Below, in pieces: positions 48,168-56,722 of a stretch of DNA of 64,000 nucleotides. Numbering within the stretch: position 1 is the stretch's first letter; every line of letters begins with the position of its first letter. The stretch lies in contig NZ_JAAMPF010000026.1 of NCBI RefSeq assembly GCF_011074795.1, forward strand, positions 186,001 to 250,000, read 5' to 3'. Source of the DNA: Marinobacter salicampi. Its GTDB lineage: Bacteria; Pseudomonadota; Gammaproteobacteria; Pseudomonadales; Oleiphilaceae. The translations under genes were made by a program, and so were the position numbers. The notes below the pieces were generated by a model. That model was not told the DNA's origin. It was given only the letters and a program-made list of their open reading frames with translations, and made no database searches.

Positions 48168-48787
48168 TAGTCCTGGCTCATGGCCAGCACCTGCTCGCGG
48201 TCTTCCTCCCGGAGGTAAGGTGCGAGCAGCTGAAGCATCTGGAAAACCCCCCGCCCAAGATCCACGGATTCCCGGTCATCAAGATGGGAAAGGCTTTCAT
48301 AACTTACCCAGTAACAAATAGTTAAGGTAAGCTGTTCACAAAGGGCATCAAGTTCCCGATCGCCAATGAGCATGATTTCCTGCTGTCTCAGGCTGTCGCA
48401 TATTGTGCGAAAGGCTTTTTCCTTCTTGCGCAGCAGGCGTCGAAAGCGCGTCTGTAGGGAGTCATAGCGGGACAGTACATTGACCAGGTCCTGGTACAGG
48501 AATCGATAACGGGCGATACCCTCGAACAGAAGGTGCAGGAAGAACCCCTGCTGCTCAAGGGATATCTCCGCATCCTCGGGCACCGTAACCAGGTCCAGCA
48601 GCTCCGCCTCATAACGATCAAAAAGCTCCCCGACAATGTCACCCTTGCTCTTGAAATGGTAATAAAGATTACCGGGACTGATATCCAGCTCGTCAGAAAT
48701 GAGTAGCGTAGTGACGTTGGGTTCGCCCACGATATTGAACAGGGCCAGGCTGGTATCGAGTATGCGGTCGCGGGTCTTGACCTTCAT
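48161..48787 (-). CDS. TetR family regulator (PhaD-like)
   Basis: The 208-residue regulator has an N-terminal helix-turn-helix: RDRILDTSLALFNIVGEPNVTTLLISDELDISPGNLYYHFKSKGDI. Its ligand-binding domain starts ELFDRYEAELLDLV and resembles PhaD, the activator of PHA genes in pseudomonads. Convergence with the phasin gene supports that reading. Its start shares one base with the xthA stop (TGATG), so it is cotranscribed with the repair gene. Confidence 0.8.
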   Translation of the reverse strand: MKVKTRDRILDTSLALFNIVGEPNVTTLLISDELDISPGNLYYHFKSKGDIVGELFDRYEAELLDLVTVPEDAEISLEQQGFFLHLLFEGIARYRFLYQDLVNVLSRYDSLQTRFRRLLRKKEKAFRTICDSLRQQEIMLIGDRELDALCEQLTLTICYWVSYESLSHLDDRESVDLGRGVFQMLQLLAPYLREEDREQVLAMSQDYY

Positions 48788-49599
48788 CAGAGTTCAAACT
48801 CAGCCCAGACCGGACAGTGGTCCGATGGTCGCTCCATGGCCCTCACCTCGTAGGAAACTCCGGCCGCCCGGATTTTAGGCAGCAAAACCTCATTGGCCAT
48901 GATGAGGTCAATTCGCAGGCCCCGTTTAGGCTCACGTTCGAACCCCCGGCTACGATAGTCAAACCAGCTGAAGGTATCGCACTCCACGGGATTGAGGTGC
49001 CGGAAGGTATCGGTCAGCCCGCGACTTTCAATCTGGCCAAGCCACTCCCGTTCCTCTGGAAGAAAACTGCATTTGCCGGACCGTAACCAGCGCTTGGCGT
49101 TATCCGCGCCTATGCCAATGTCCTGGTCGGTAGGGGAAATGTTCATATCACCCATCACCACCAGATTGGTGTCAGTGTCGTCGAGCTCATCGAGGTAGGT
49201 CATCAGGTCGGCGTAGAATTTCTGCTTGGCAGGAAACTTGATCGGGTGGTCACGGCTTTCACCCTGGGGAAAATAACCGTTGATGACCGTAAGCATCTGG
49301 CTACCAATCGTGAAATGCCCGGTAATCAGGCGCTTTTGGGCGTCACCGTCATCGCCGGGATAGCCCTTGATTATCCGATCCGGTGGAATGCGAGAGAGAA
49401 GCGCAACGCCGTAGTGGGTTTTCTGGCCGTGAAAGTGAACGTGATACCCCAGGGCCTCAATGGCTTCAAGGGGGAAGTCCGCGTCGCTGACTTTGGTTTC
49501 CTGGAGGCCAATAAAATCAGGCTGGTGCGCTTCGATAACGGCTTCTAGCTGGTGCATTCGGGTACGAATGCTGTTGACGTTGAAAGATACGAACATCAT
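48787..49599 (-). CDS. xthA: Exodeoxyribonuclease III (AP endonuclease)
   Basis: The 270-residue enzyme of base-excision repair has [18 protein letters not shown] at the N-terminus. The metal-binding Glu is in [13 protein letters not shown], with [38 protein letters not shown] and the final His in [14 protein letters not shown] codons at 49599 and 49596 are both possible starts. Confidence 0.93.
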   Translation of the reverse strand: MMFVSFNVNSIRTRMHQLEAVIEAHQPDFIGLQETKVSDADFPLEAIEALGYHVHFHGQKTHYGVALLSRIPPDRIIKGYPGDDGDAQKRLITGHFTIGSQMLTVINGYFPQGESRDHPIKFPAKQKFYADLMTYLDELDDTDTNLVVMGDMNISPTDQDIGIGADNAKRWLRSGKCSFLPEEREWLGQIESRGLTDTFRHLNPVECDTFSWFDYRSRGFEREPKRGLRIDLIMANEVLLPKIRAAGVSYEVRAMERPSDHCPVWAEFEL

Positions 49600-49681
49600 G
49601 GCTGCTATCTCATCCGGTTCGATACAGGATTGAAGAGCCGAAAGCTTACCATAATTTCCCTAAGCGCCGCGGTGGCCCGGA

Positions 49682-50425
49682 TCACCTTATAAGACCGCAA
49701 CCCGGCATCTCGTCATGGCTGTAGCGGATATGGGCGGTGTAGTTGTTATCCCGGTCCTTGCGGACGTTGGTCAGGCCAAGATAGTCAGTCAGTGTGCCAT
49801 CGTCGCTATACCCCAGCAGAATGGGCTCCACCAGAAAGCCCATGACAAAACCCGAAGGCTCGATCCGCAGCACAACGTCTGCATCAATTCGGCTGTCCTC
49901 GGCCGGCTCCAGCACAAAGGCATAATGCTCGCCGCGGGTAGGGGCCAGGAAGCGGAAGTCTACGGACCCCCCGGACGTCAGCCTTTGCCAGTTGGTACGC
50001 ACAAGATTGTCGAAACCGGAGTCCACGACAACCTCGTCAGTCAACGCCACCTCGTAGGTCTCGGTGCCGCCTTCGTTGGTCTGCCAATGGATTTTGGCAG
50101 TCTCATCATTGGCGTTGGTGACCTGCATCCGCTCGCCGAATGCCGGCTGGCGAAAATCCAGGCTCGGTCTCAGTACCGATTCCTCATACTCCAGGGTTTT
50201 GCGGGCAAAGACATCCTTGCTACCCTCCTTCACATACTCCACCTGATGTTCCAGGGGCAGGAACAGCCCGTCCCGGCATTCTCCGGTCAGCTCGTGGCGT
50301 TCCTGATATACCCGGTCTTCCTCCTGGGCGGTGGCAGATCCGGTGAACGTCCAGGTAGCAGCCTGGCCTATGGTCGGGAGCACAAACAAGATTGCGAGAC
50401 TGATAAAGGGGCGTATGTGCATCAT
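49682..50425 (-). CDS. Secreted protein of unknown function, last gene of the lipid operon
   Basis: The 247-residue protein has a signal peptide (PFISLAILFVLPTIGQAA, cleavage near QAA). A beta-rich periplasmic domain has EDRVYQERHELTGECRDGLF and VVLRIEPSGFVMGFLVEPILLGY. Two cysteines (in GECRDG and in the C-terminal MPGCGLIR) could form a disulfide. I do not recognise the family. GGAG lies eight bases upstream of the ATG at 50425, which overlaps the previous stop by four bases. Confidence 0.75.
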   Translation of the reverse strand: MMHIRPFISLAILFVLPTIGQAATWTFTGSATAQEEDRVYQERHELTGECRDGLFLPLEHQVEYVKEGSKDVFARKTLEYEESVLRPSLDFRQPAFGERMQVTNANDETAKIHWQTNEGGTETYEVALTDEVVVDSGFDNLVRTNWQRLTSGGSVDFRFLAPTRGEHYAFVLEPAEDSRIDADVVLRIEPSGFVMGFLVEPILLGYSDDGTLTDYLGLTNVRKDRDNNYTAHIRYSHDEMPGCGLIR

Positions 50426-50943
50426 GAGGTGATCTCCGGGTAGAACCGTTTCCTGATGTACATCAACAGAGGAAATATAACCAGCCACCCAAGGGCCAAT
50501 GCAAGGAGAGAGGACCACCCGGCCGGCAGGACCACCGCGCCGAGTTCACTGGCGCTCCAGTAGGCGAAAGGGCCGGCTATGGGAGCGAGCACAAAGGGTA
50601 GCCAGGGACGCGAGCCCATCCAAGAAAGGGAGTGAGCGAGGGTTGTGAGAAAAAGGGCCCACATGCCCACCAGCCACACCGGCGTCCAGAACACCGTGCC
50701 GCTGCTGTCAGTCATAACGCCCAGCTGAAACCAGAGCCCGTCCAGAAGGGAACCCAGCACCGTACCCAGAAGTATAAACTGCAACTCACGGCTTCGATGC
50801 TGGCTGACCAGCGCCAGGTGTATCCCCACCAGGCCGAACGCTGCCGTGGCACTCAGTAGTCCCGGGAACAGAACACACAGAAACCAGCCAAGCTGGAACA
50901 GCAACAAATTTACCAGGCTACGCACAGTGTCGGAGCGGATCAC
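50422..50943 (-). CDS. DUF2878 family membrane protein
   Basis: The 173-residue protein has about six membrane helices with LLLFQLGWFLCVLFPG, GTVLGSLLDGLWFQLGVM and ALGWLVIFPLLMYIRKRFYPE. This matches DUF2878, a family that routinely follows Cfa-type genes. Function is unknown. It overlaps cfa and the secreted-protein gene by four bases each. Confidence 0.82.
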   Translation of the reverse strand: MIRSDTVRSLVNLLLFQLGWFLCVLFPGLLSATAAFGLVGIHLALVSQHRSRELQFILLGTVLGSLLDGLWFQLGVMTDSSGTVFWTPVWLVGMWALFLTTLAHSLSWMGSRPWLPFVLAPIAGPFAYWSASELGAVVLPAGWSSLLALALGWLVIFPLLMYIRKRFYPEITS

Positions 50944-52211
50944 AGGCTCAGAATATTCGCGCGCTTGTTGCCGGGTTTGGCCAGCATAATCTGGGAGACC
51001 CCGATCGCCCGCTCGCTAAATCCGGCTTCACAGTAGGCAAAATAGAAATGCCAAAGACGCTGAAATTCTTTGCCATAGCCCAGGCTGGCAATGTGCTTAT
51101 GGTTGGCGGCAAATCGATCGGACCAGTCCCGCAGGGTTCGGGCGTAGTGAAAGCCTATGTCCTCTGCATGGCTCAGGACCAGCTGACTTTCTTTACCCAT
51201 GGACTCCAGTATGGCGCCGAATGAGGGAATAAAACTGCCGGGAAATATAAACCGCTGAATGAAGTCCACGTTCTTCAGGGCACGGCGGTAGCGTTGTTCG
51301 GGCATGTTGATCGCCTGAATCAGGGCGAGCCCATCCGGTTTAAGAAGGGTGTCTATCTGTCTGAGATAGCTGTCGAGAAACTGCGGCCCTACCGCTTCGA
51401 TCATCTCAATGGACACCAGTTTGTCGTACTGTCCAGTCAGGTCGCGATAATCGTCGAACAGCAGGGTAATGCGATCGGACAGGCCTTCCGCCTCCACGCG
51501 CTGTCGGGCCAGCTCGAGCTGTTCCCGGCTGATGGTGGTTGTTGTCACATGGCAGCCGTAGTGTTTCGCCGCATGAATTGCGAAACCGCCCCAGCCAGTG
51601 CCGATCTCGACGACCTGATCTGTCGGCTTCAGGTCCAGTTTGCGGCAGAGAATATCCAGCTTGTGTACTGCCGCGTCTTCCAGCGAGCTTGAGGGCGTCG
51701 GGTAGATGGCAGAGGAATACATCATGGTCGGATCGAGGAAGGCCTCGAAAAGGTCATTGCCCAGATCGTAATGCGCTTCGATGTTCTTCCGGGAACCGGT
51801 CGGCGTGTTGCGGTTCAGCCAATGCAGACCTTTCAGGGCAGGCTTGGTGACCCAGCTGAATCTGTCTTCAAAGGCATTCATCCGGTCTACATTGCGGGTA
51901 AAAAACCTGAGCAGGGCCACCAGGTCAGGGCTTGTCCAGTCCCCGGCCACATAGGATTCAGCTGCGCCAACACTGCCACCGGTCAGCAGGTCACGCCAGG
52001 TACTGGCGTCATGAATGATCAGCTCCGCGGGCTCATGGGCAGTATTGCCATCGCCAAACACCTGGTCATCCATGCGGGTTTCCCGGATGGTCAGGATGCC
52101 GTCACCAAGTTGAGCCAACTGATGGCAGACCAGGTTCCGTGCGGCCCGGCTGGTGAAAGAGGCTGACCCCTGGTTAGTATCACGTGTCAGCGACGAATTC
52201 AGGTTCTCCAT
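50940..52211 (-). CDS. Cyclopropane-fatty-acyl-phospholipid synthase family methyltransferase
   Basis: The 423-residue SAM-dependent enzyme acts on unsaturated acyl chains of membrane phospholipids. Motifs are the SAM loop VVEIGTGWGGFAIHAAKHYGC near residue 196, EAHYDLGNDLFEAFLDPTMMYSSAIYP, and VSIEMIEAVGPQFLDSYLRQ. The Cfa N-terminal domain is present. Within clusters of this type relatives can make cyclopropane or methylated furan-type fatty acids, so the exact product is open. It overlaps the DUF1365 gene by 13 bases. Confidence 0.88.
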   Translation of the reverse strand: MENLNSSLTRDTNQGSASFTSRAARNLVCHQLAQLGDGILTIRETRMDDQVFGDGNTAHEPAELIIHDASTWRDLLTGGSVGAAESYVAGDWTSPDLVALLRFFTRNVDRMNAFEDRFSWVTKPALKGLHWLNRNTPTGSRKNIEAHYDLGNDLFEAFLDPTMMYSSAIYPTPSSSLEDAAVHKLDILCRKLDLKPTDQVVEIGTGWGGFAIHAAKHYGCHVTTTTISREQLELARQRVEAEGLSDRITLLFDDYRDLTGQYDKLVSIEMIEAVGPQFLDSYLRQIDTLLKPDGLALIQAINMPEQRYRRALKNVDFIQRFIFPGSFIPSFGAILESMGKESQLVLSHAEDIGFHYARTLRDWSDRFAANHKHIASLGYGKEFQRLWHFYFAYCEAGFSERAIGVSQIMLAKPGNKRANILSL

Positions 52212-53140
52212 GAGCTTACCTTCACTGTGTTGGTCTTGTCAGGTTCGCAGGTGCCACCACTGGAGCCGTGTTTCAGCCCCTGGTGTCCGATCTGCTCGCC
52301 CTTGTCTTCATTGCCGAGCCGAAACCCGGGATCGTCAGACGCAAGCTTGTCCGGATGGGTCTGGAATACGGCGCCTTTGAGCTTGAGCCTCAGGGCATGC
52401 CAGTAGATGCCCGCCACCACCTTGAGGGATTCGGCGGGGAAGCGTCGCAGACTGCTGTGAATGGTCTTACGAGACAAAGGGGCGCGATGGACTACCAGGG
52501 TGGCATCAAATACCTTTTGCTCTTCCTGAAGCACGTTCATATGGATTCGGAGTTCATCACCCCGGAAGCTGAACAGCCAGCGGTAATCCTGGGTCATGGG
52601 GTTGTATGGCGAGACATGGAAGCGCTTGGGGAAACTGAACGACTGGGTATGCCAGCCATCCGCCGAGGTGCGGCCCTCGCTCCTTTCCAGACAATAGACG
52701 TGGCGCTCATGCCAGGGGGTGTTGGTTATCTGGGCAACGATGACCCTGGGCACATCGCCGGCGCGCTGCCCCTGGTCGTAACAGAAGTAGAAACTGACGG
52801 GGTTGAACACATAGCCGAAATAGCGCGGGTGGGTTATCAGCTCGATGGGGCCTTCCGGCCGCCAGCCGGTGGCAGTCTCCACCTGATCCGAAATGGCCTG
52901 TTTGAGATCCGGTGTTGACGGCTGGAAGTAGTCATCACGCTTCAGCGATACCCAGTTAAAGCCTTCAATAGAAAAGAACGGGCTCAGGGCTCCCAGGGAG
53001 GACCACTCGTCCAGGTCCAGTGCCAGCATGCCGGTATCATACTGGAATTCATGGTTGACTGGGCTCAGGCGCCGGTGGCGAACGGTTCCGTTAAGCCACT
53101 GGCTCGCCAGGCGGGGTTGGGGTGTCCGACGACTGGCCAT
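52199..53140 (-). CDS. DUF1365 family protein
   Basis: The 313-residue protein matches DUF1365. It has GTVRHRRLSPVNHEFQYDTGMLALDLDE at the N-terminus, THPRYFGYVFNPVSFYFCYD in the middle, and SFPKRFHVSPYNPMTQDYRW. The family always travels with Cfa-type enzymes and a flavoprotein, and its biochemical role is not established. It begins two bases after the flavoprotein stop. Confidence 0.9.
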   Translation of the reverse strand: MASRRTPQPRLASQWLNGTVRHRRLSPVNHEFQYDTGMLALDLDEWSSLGALSPFFSIEGFNWVSLKRDDYFQPSTPDLKQAISDQVETATGWRPEGPIELITHPRYFGYVFNPVSFYFCYDQGQRAGDVPRVIVAQITNTPWHERHVYCLERSEGRTSADGWHTQSFSFPKRFHVSPYNPMTQDYRWLFSFRGDELRIHMNVLQEEQKVFDATLVVHRAPLSRKTIHSSLRRFPAESLKVVAGIYWHALRLKLKGAVFQTHPDKLASDDPGFRLGNEDKGEQIGHQGLKHGSSGGTCEPDKTNTVKVSSWRT

Positions 53141-53142
53141 GG

Positions 53143-54408
53143 TCAGAGACCGACTCCGAAGGCGTCTGTGACCCGAAGGGCACTGCGTACCCCGTCTTCA
53201 TGGAAACCGTTGAACCAATAAGCTCCGCAGAAATGGGTTCGGTTGTGGCCTCCGATCTCGTGGTAGCGTTTTTGCGCGGCAACAGATTCCAGGCTGAACA
53301 CCGGGTGGGCGTATTGGTATTGCTCGATGATGCGCTCAGGCTTGATGTCCCTGGTGCGGTTTAGCGTAACGCAAAACGTTTCTGGAGCATCTGCAAAGTT
53401 CTGCAGAATATTCATATTGTAAGTAACCGAAACGGGTTCCGTGCTGTGGCTCGGAATGAAGTAATTCCACGCTGCCCACGCGCGTCGTTCTGCCGGTAGC
53501 ACCGAGGCGTCAGTATGTAATACGACGTCATTGTTCTGGTAGGGGATGGCGCCCAGTATTTCGCGCTCGGTAGCACTGGCATCTCCGAGCATGGCCAGGG
53601 CCTGATCACTGTGGCAGCCAAAGATCACCTGATCGAACTCGTGTTCTTTGTCATTGACCCGAAGCGTCACACCACGCTCGTGTCGTGTTACCGACTGCAC
53701 CGCGCTGTTCAGGTGCAGGTGTGGCGCGAGGGTTTCCAGCATCCGATCCACATAGCGGGCCGAACCGCCGCTGATCACCCGCCAGGTCGGGCGGTCGTCC
53801 ACCGACAGCATGCCGTGGTTGTTGAAGAACTGTAGGAAGAACCGGATTGGAAAACGCTCCAGCACCAGTTCGGGGGCAGACCAGATGGCCGACCCCATAG
53901 GAACGATGTAATAGTTCCGGAAATAACGGGAATAGCCTTTCCGGTTAAGGTAACTCCCCAGAGTTTCATCATCGGTTATGGCGTCGTCGGCAAGCTCTGC
54001 CCGGGTTTCCTTGTTGAAACGCAGGATCTCCCGGATCATGCGAAGGAATGGCAGGTTGACCAGATTGCGACGCTGCGCGAACAGGGTGTTGAGGCTGGTT
54101 CCGTTGTATTCCAGCCCGGTGCTGTTGCAGTCCACACTGAAGCTCATGCCACTGACTTCGGACGCCACCCCGAGCCTGTCCATGAGTTTTATGAAATTCG
54201 GATAGGTCCAGTCGTTGAATACGATAAACCCTGTGTTTACAGGCCAGGTCCTGCCACCGGCTTCAACAGAGCGCGTGTTGGTGTGGCCGCCAGCATAACT
54301 GCCCGCTTCAAACAGGGTCACGTCATGACGGGGGGCCAGGAGCCAGGCCGACGTAAGGCCGGATACACCGGCTCCGATAATCGCCAGTTTCTGGCGGGCA
54401 GCTGTCAT
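53143..54408 (-). CDS. FAD-dependent amine-oxidase-like flavoprotein (COG2907 type)
   Basis: The 421-residue protein has the dinucleotide motif LAIIGAGVSGLTSAWLLA at residue 8 and LFEAGSYAGGHTNT. The family phrases PVNTGFIVFNDWTYPNF and VPMGSAIWSAPELVLERFPI follow, and the C-terminal segment FCGAYWFNGFHEDGVRSAL closes the protein. Such proteins sit between SDR and DUF1365 genes in Cfa clusters and presumably oxidise or desaturate a lipid intermediate. That role is inference. Confidence 0.86.
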   Translation of the reverse strand: MTAARQKLAIIGAGVSGLTSAWLLAPRHDVTLFEAGSYAGGHTNTRSVEAGGRTWPVNTGFIVFNDWTYPNFIKLMDRLGVASEVSGMSFSVDCNSTGLEYNGTSLNTLFAQRRNLVNLPFLRMIREILRFNKETRAELADDAITDDETLGSYLNRKGYSRYFRNYYIVPMGSAIWSAPELVLERFPIRFFLQFFNNHGMLSVDDRPTWRVISGGSARYVDRMLETLAPHLHLNSAVQSVTRHERGVTLRVNDKEHEFDQVIFGCHSDQALAMLGDASATEREILGAIPYQNNDVVLHTDASVLPAERRAWAAWNYFIPSHSTEPVSVTYNMNILQNFADAPETFCVTLNRTRDIKPERIIEQYQYAHPVFSLESVAAQKRYHEIGGHNRTHFCGAYWFNGFHEDGVRSALRVTDAFGVGL

Positions 54409-55199
54409 TTTGCGTCGTCCTGATTCTGCTTCCGGGCCATGGCGGCCGCCATACGATCAATAATGCCCTGGGGCAGGGCGCTGAAGCCTCTGAGCATCCA
54501 GGTGAACCGTTTCGGGAACTGGATCTCGGATTGGCCTTTGTGCAAGCCCTTCACGATCCGCTGGGCGGCATCTTCTGCCGAGATCAGGAAAGGCATGGGG
54601 AAATCGTTCCGGTCCGTCAGCGGTGTCTTGACAAAGCCAGGCGAGACCACGGTTACCTGTATACCCTCTGCGGCCAGATCAGCCCGCAGCGACTGGGCAA
54701 AATAGGTGAGGGCGGCCTTTGACGCACCATAGCCCTCGGCACGCCCAAACGGAAACCACCAGGCCGAGGAACTGACAATCACAAGTTGCGCAGGCAAACC
54801 CTGACGCCGTGCTTCACGAAGGGACGGCAGGACCGCCTCAATACTGCGGGCCGTCCCGATGACATTGGTGTGCACATTGCGCTCGATAAGATCGGCGCTG
54901 AACTCGGCGATGTCCAGATACTCACAGGTACCCGCATTCAGTATGGCTGCCTGAACCGGCCTAACCTGCTCCAGCTGCTTCTGAACCCCTTCAAGGTCAG
55001 CCTTGCTGGTGGTGTCGGCCGGAGCGATGATTACCTGCCCTGGTGCAGTACTGGCCAGCTCAGCAAGCGCATCTTTTCGACGGCCTGTAGCGACCACCTG
55101 ATGTCCTTCTTTCAGAAGCGCTTCAGCCAGCGCATGTCCGATGCCAGAAGTCGCGCCGGTTAACCAGAGGGTGATGGGTCGGTTAAAAAGATCACTCAT
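54405..55199 (-). CDS. Short-chain dehydrogenase/reductase of the lipid operon
   Basis: The 264-residue SDR has LWLTGATSGIGHALAEAL near residue 13, LNAGT in place of the usual NNAG, the catalytic Ser in LVIVSSSAWWFPFG, and YGASKAALTYF with Tyr-x3-Lys. VSPGFVKTPLTDRNDFPMPF follows. It overlaps the preceding and following genes by four bases each. Confidence 0.88.
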   Translation of the reverse strand: MSDLFNRPITLWLTGATSGIGHALAEALLKEGHQVVATGRRKDALAELASTAPGQVIIAPADTTSKADLEGVQKQLEQVRPVQAAILNAGTCEYLDIAEFSADLIERNVHTNVIGTARSIEAVLPSLREARRQGLPAQLVIVSSSAWWFPFGRAEGYGASKAALTYFAQSLRADLAAEGIQVTVVSPGFVKTPLTDRNDFPMPFLISAEDAAQRIVKGLHKGQSEIQFPKRFTWMLRGFSALPQGIIDRMAAAMARKQNQDDAK

Positions 55200-55666
55200 G
55201 CTGCGTGTTTCCTTAGCCAGCGCACGGCACTACCCAAAACCGGCAGATTCTCGTAAAGAAGCTGGCCCGCATCAAAGTAATCCCGGTGCACAATGATGCG
55301 GTCATCCTGAAGTCTGAGCCTGCTGATACCGTCTACCTGAATCAGTTCGCCCCGGCGTATACGCTTGTGCCGCAGGTCCATCTTCCAAGTGAGGCAGACG
55401 TTGTCGTCGTCAGCTACGGTGTCGAAAAACTCGAAGCGGCACTCGATGACGTTGGCATAAGCGCCGCTGAAGTACTGCTCCAGGGCGGTGATTCCGGTCA
55501 CTGACGTAAATGGGTCGGTAAACTGGATGTCAGCATGGTACACATCACTCAAAGGCCCGGTTTCGCTGCCACTCATGTTGTTGAACAGCTCCCGGAACCT
55601 GTCGAGGACAGGACCGCGGGAGGCGAAGGGTATAGCCGATGGCTGTCCGGTGTGGGTCTGGTTCAT
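55196..55666 (-). CDS. NTF2-like (SnoaL-type) protein
   Basis: The 156-residue protein has a nuclear-transport-factor-2-like fold, with LFNNMSGSETGPLSDVYHADIQFTDPF near the start and later RLRLQDDRIIVHRDYFDAGQLLYENLP. Such domains act as small isomerases or binding proteins; no catalytic role can be assigned. It overlaps the desaturase gene by four bases. Confidence 0.82.
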   Translation of the reverse strand: MNQTHTGQPSAIPFASRGPVLDRFRELFNNMSGSETGPLSDVYHADIQFTDPFTSVTGITALEQYFSGAYANVIECRFEFFDTVADDDNVCLTWKMDLRHKRIRRGELIQVDGISRLRLQDDRIIVHRDYFDAGQLLYENLPVLGSAVRWLRKHAA

Positions 55667-56649
55667 GGCTTGACTCTCCGAAGTTCGTCCAGACGCAGGG
55701 TTTCTTCCCGAATCTGGGCAGGCAAAGGGTTGAGGTCGTGGATAATGCCCAGCTTTTCGAGCACCCAGAGCAGGTAGTAGGTGATGTCGATCTCGTACCA
55801 GCGAAAACCCTGTCTTGCCGACTGGGGCCAGCGATGGTGATTGTTGTGCCAGCCCTCACCCAGAGTGATCAGAGCGAGCAGAAAATTGTTACGGCTGTCA
55901 TCGCTGGTGTCGAAGCGCCGGCTACCCCATACATGGGCAAGGGAATTGATGGAAACCGTGGCGTGAAACAGCGCGACCGTCGAAATGACAAAGCCCCAGA
56001 CCACAAGCTGGACGCCATTGGTTCCCAGGCCCGGGGCCCACAGGGCCAGGGCTTCCCCAAGGCCGAAAATAAGCACAACCGCCACTGCCGGCACCAGGGC
56101 GTCGAAGCGGTTGATGAACCTCAGCTCGGGGAATCTGAGCCAGTCCCTAACCCGGCGTTCGTTCATCCGGAAGCCGTCCTCACAGGTAAACCACCCGATG
56201 TGTGCCCACCAGAAGCCGCTTTGCTTGGGTGAGTGCAGGTCTTCCGGTTGATCGGAGTGCTGGTGGTGGTGGCGATGATGGGCCGCCCACCACAAGGGGC
56301 CACGCTGGCCGGCGCTGGCGCCCAGCACGCCAAAGACAAACTGCCAGAACCTGTTGGTCTTGAAGGTCTTGTGGGAAAAATACCGATGGTAGAAGCCCGT
56401 TATCGCAAACATGCGCAAGAAAAAGAAAGCAACCGCAAAACCAACGGCAAAGGCACTGGTGCCGGTGAACAAAACCAGCAGACAGGCAAGGTGCAGGCCT
56501 ATGAATGGTAATACGCGCACGAAACTGAAAGCGCGCGGTTCGCCACTGATGTGATCTGAATGTGCCTCAGAATCGAACCATCTCACCACACTGACCAACA
56601 CGTTCTGAACTCGGGTCATAGACTGCCAGCCCTTTTTTGCCATACTCAT
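55663..56649 (-). CDS. Acyl-CoA/phospholipid delta-9-type fatty acid desaturase
   Basis: The 328-residue membrane di-iron enzyme has the three histidine boxes HRYFSHKTF near residue 88, HHRHHHQHSD near 125, and EGWHNNHHRWP near 265. Several membrane helices lie between, with the GxxxGxRGPLWWAAHHR segment typical of stearoyl-CoA-type desaturases. It is the first gene of the minus-strand lipid operon and would supply the double bond for the Cfa-type enzyme. An alternative start is the ATG at 56619. Confidence 0.9.
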   Translation of the reverse strand: MSMAKKGWQSMTRVQNVLVSVVRWFDSEAHSDHISGEPRAFSFVRVLPFIGLHLACLLVLFTGTSAFAVGFAVAFFFLRMFAITGFYHRYFSHKTFKTNRFWQFVFGVLGASAGQRGPLWWAAHHRHHHQHSDQPEDLHSPKQSGFWWAHIGWFTCEDGFRMNERRVRDWLRFPELRFINRFDALVPAVAVVLIFGLGEALALWAPGLGTNGVQLVVWGFVISTVALFHATVSINSLAHVWGSRRFDTSDDSRNNFLLALITLGEGWHNNHHRWPQSARQGFRWYEIDITYYLLWVLEKLGIIHDLNPLPAQIREETLRLDELRRVKP

Positions 56650-56722
56650 GATTTAACGGAAGTAACCGGAACCCGGCGCGCTCGGTTAATGTACGTTCAG
56701 CCACCCCTCAATGGATGCATAG

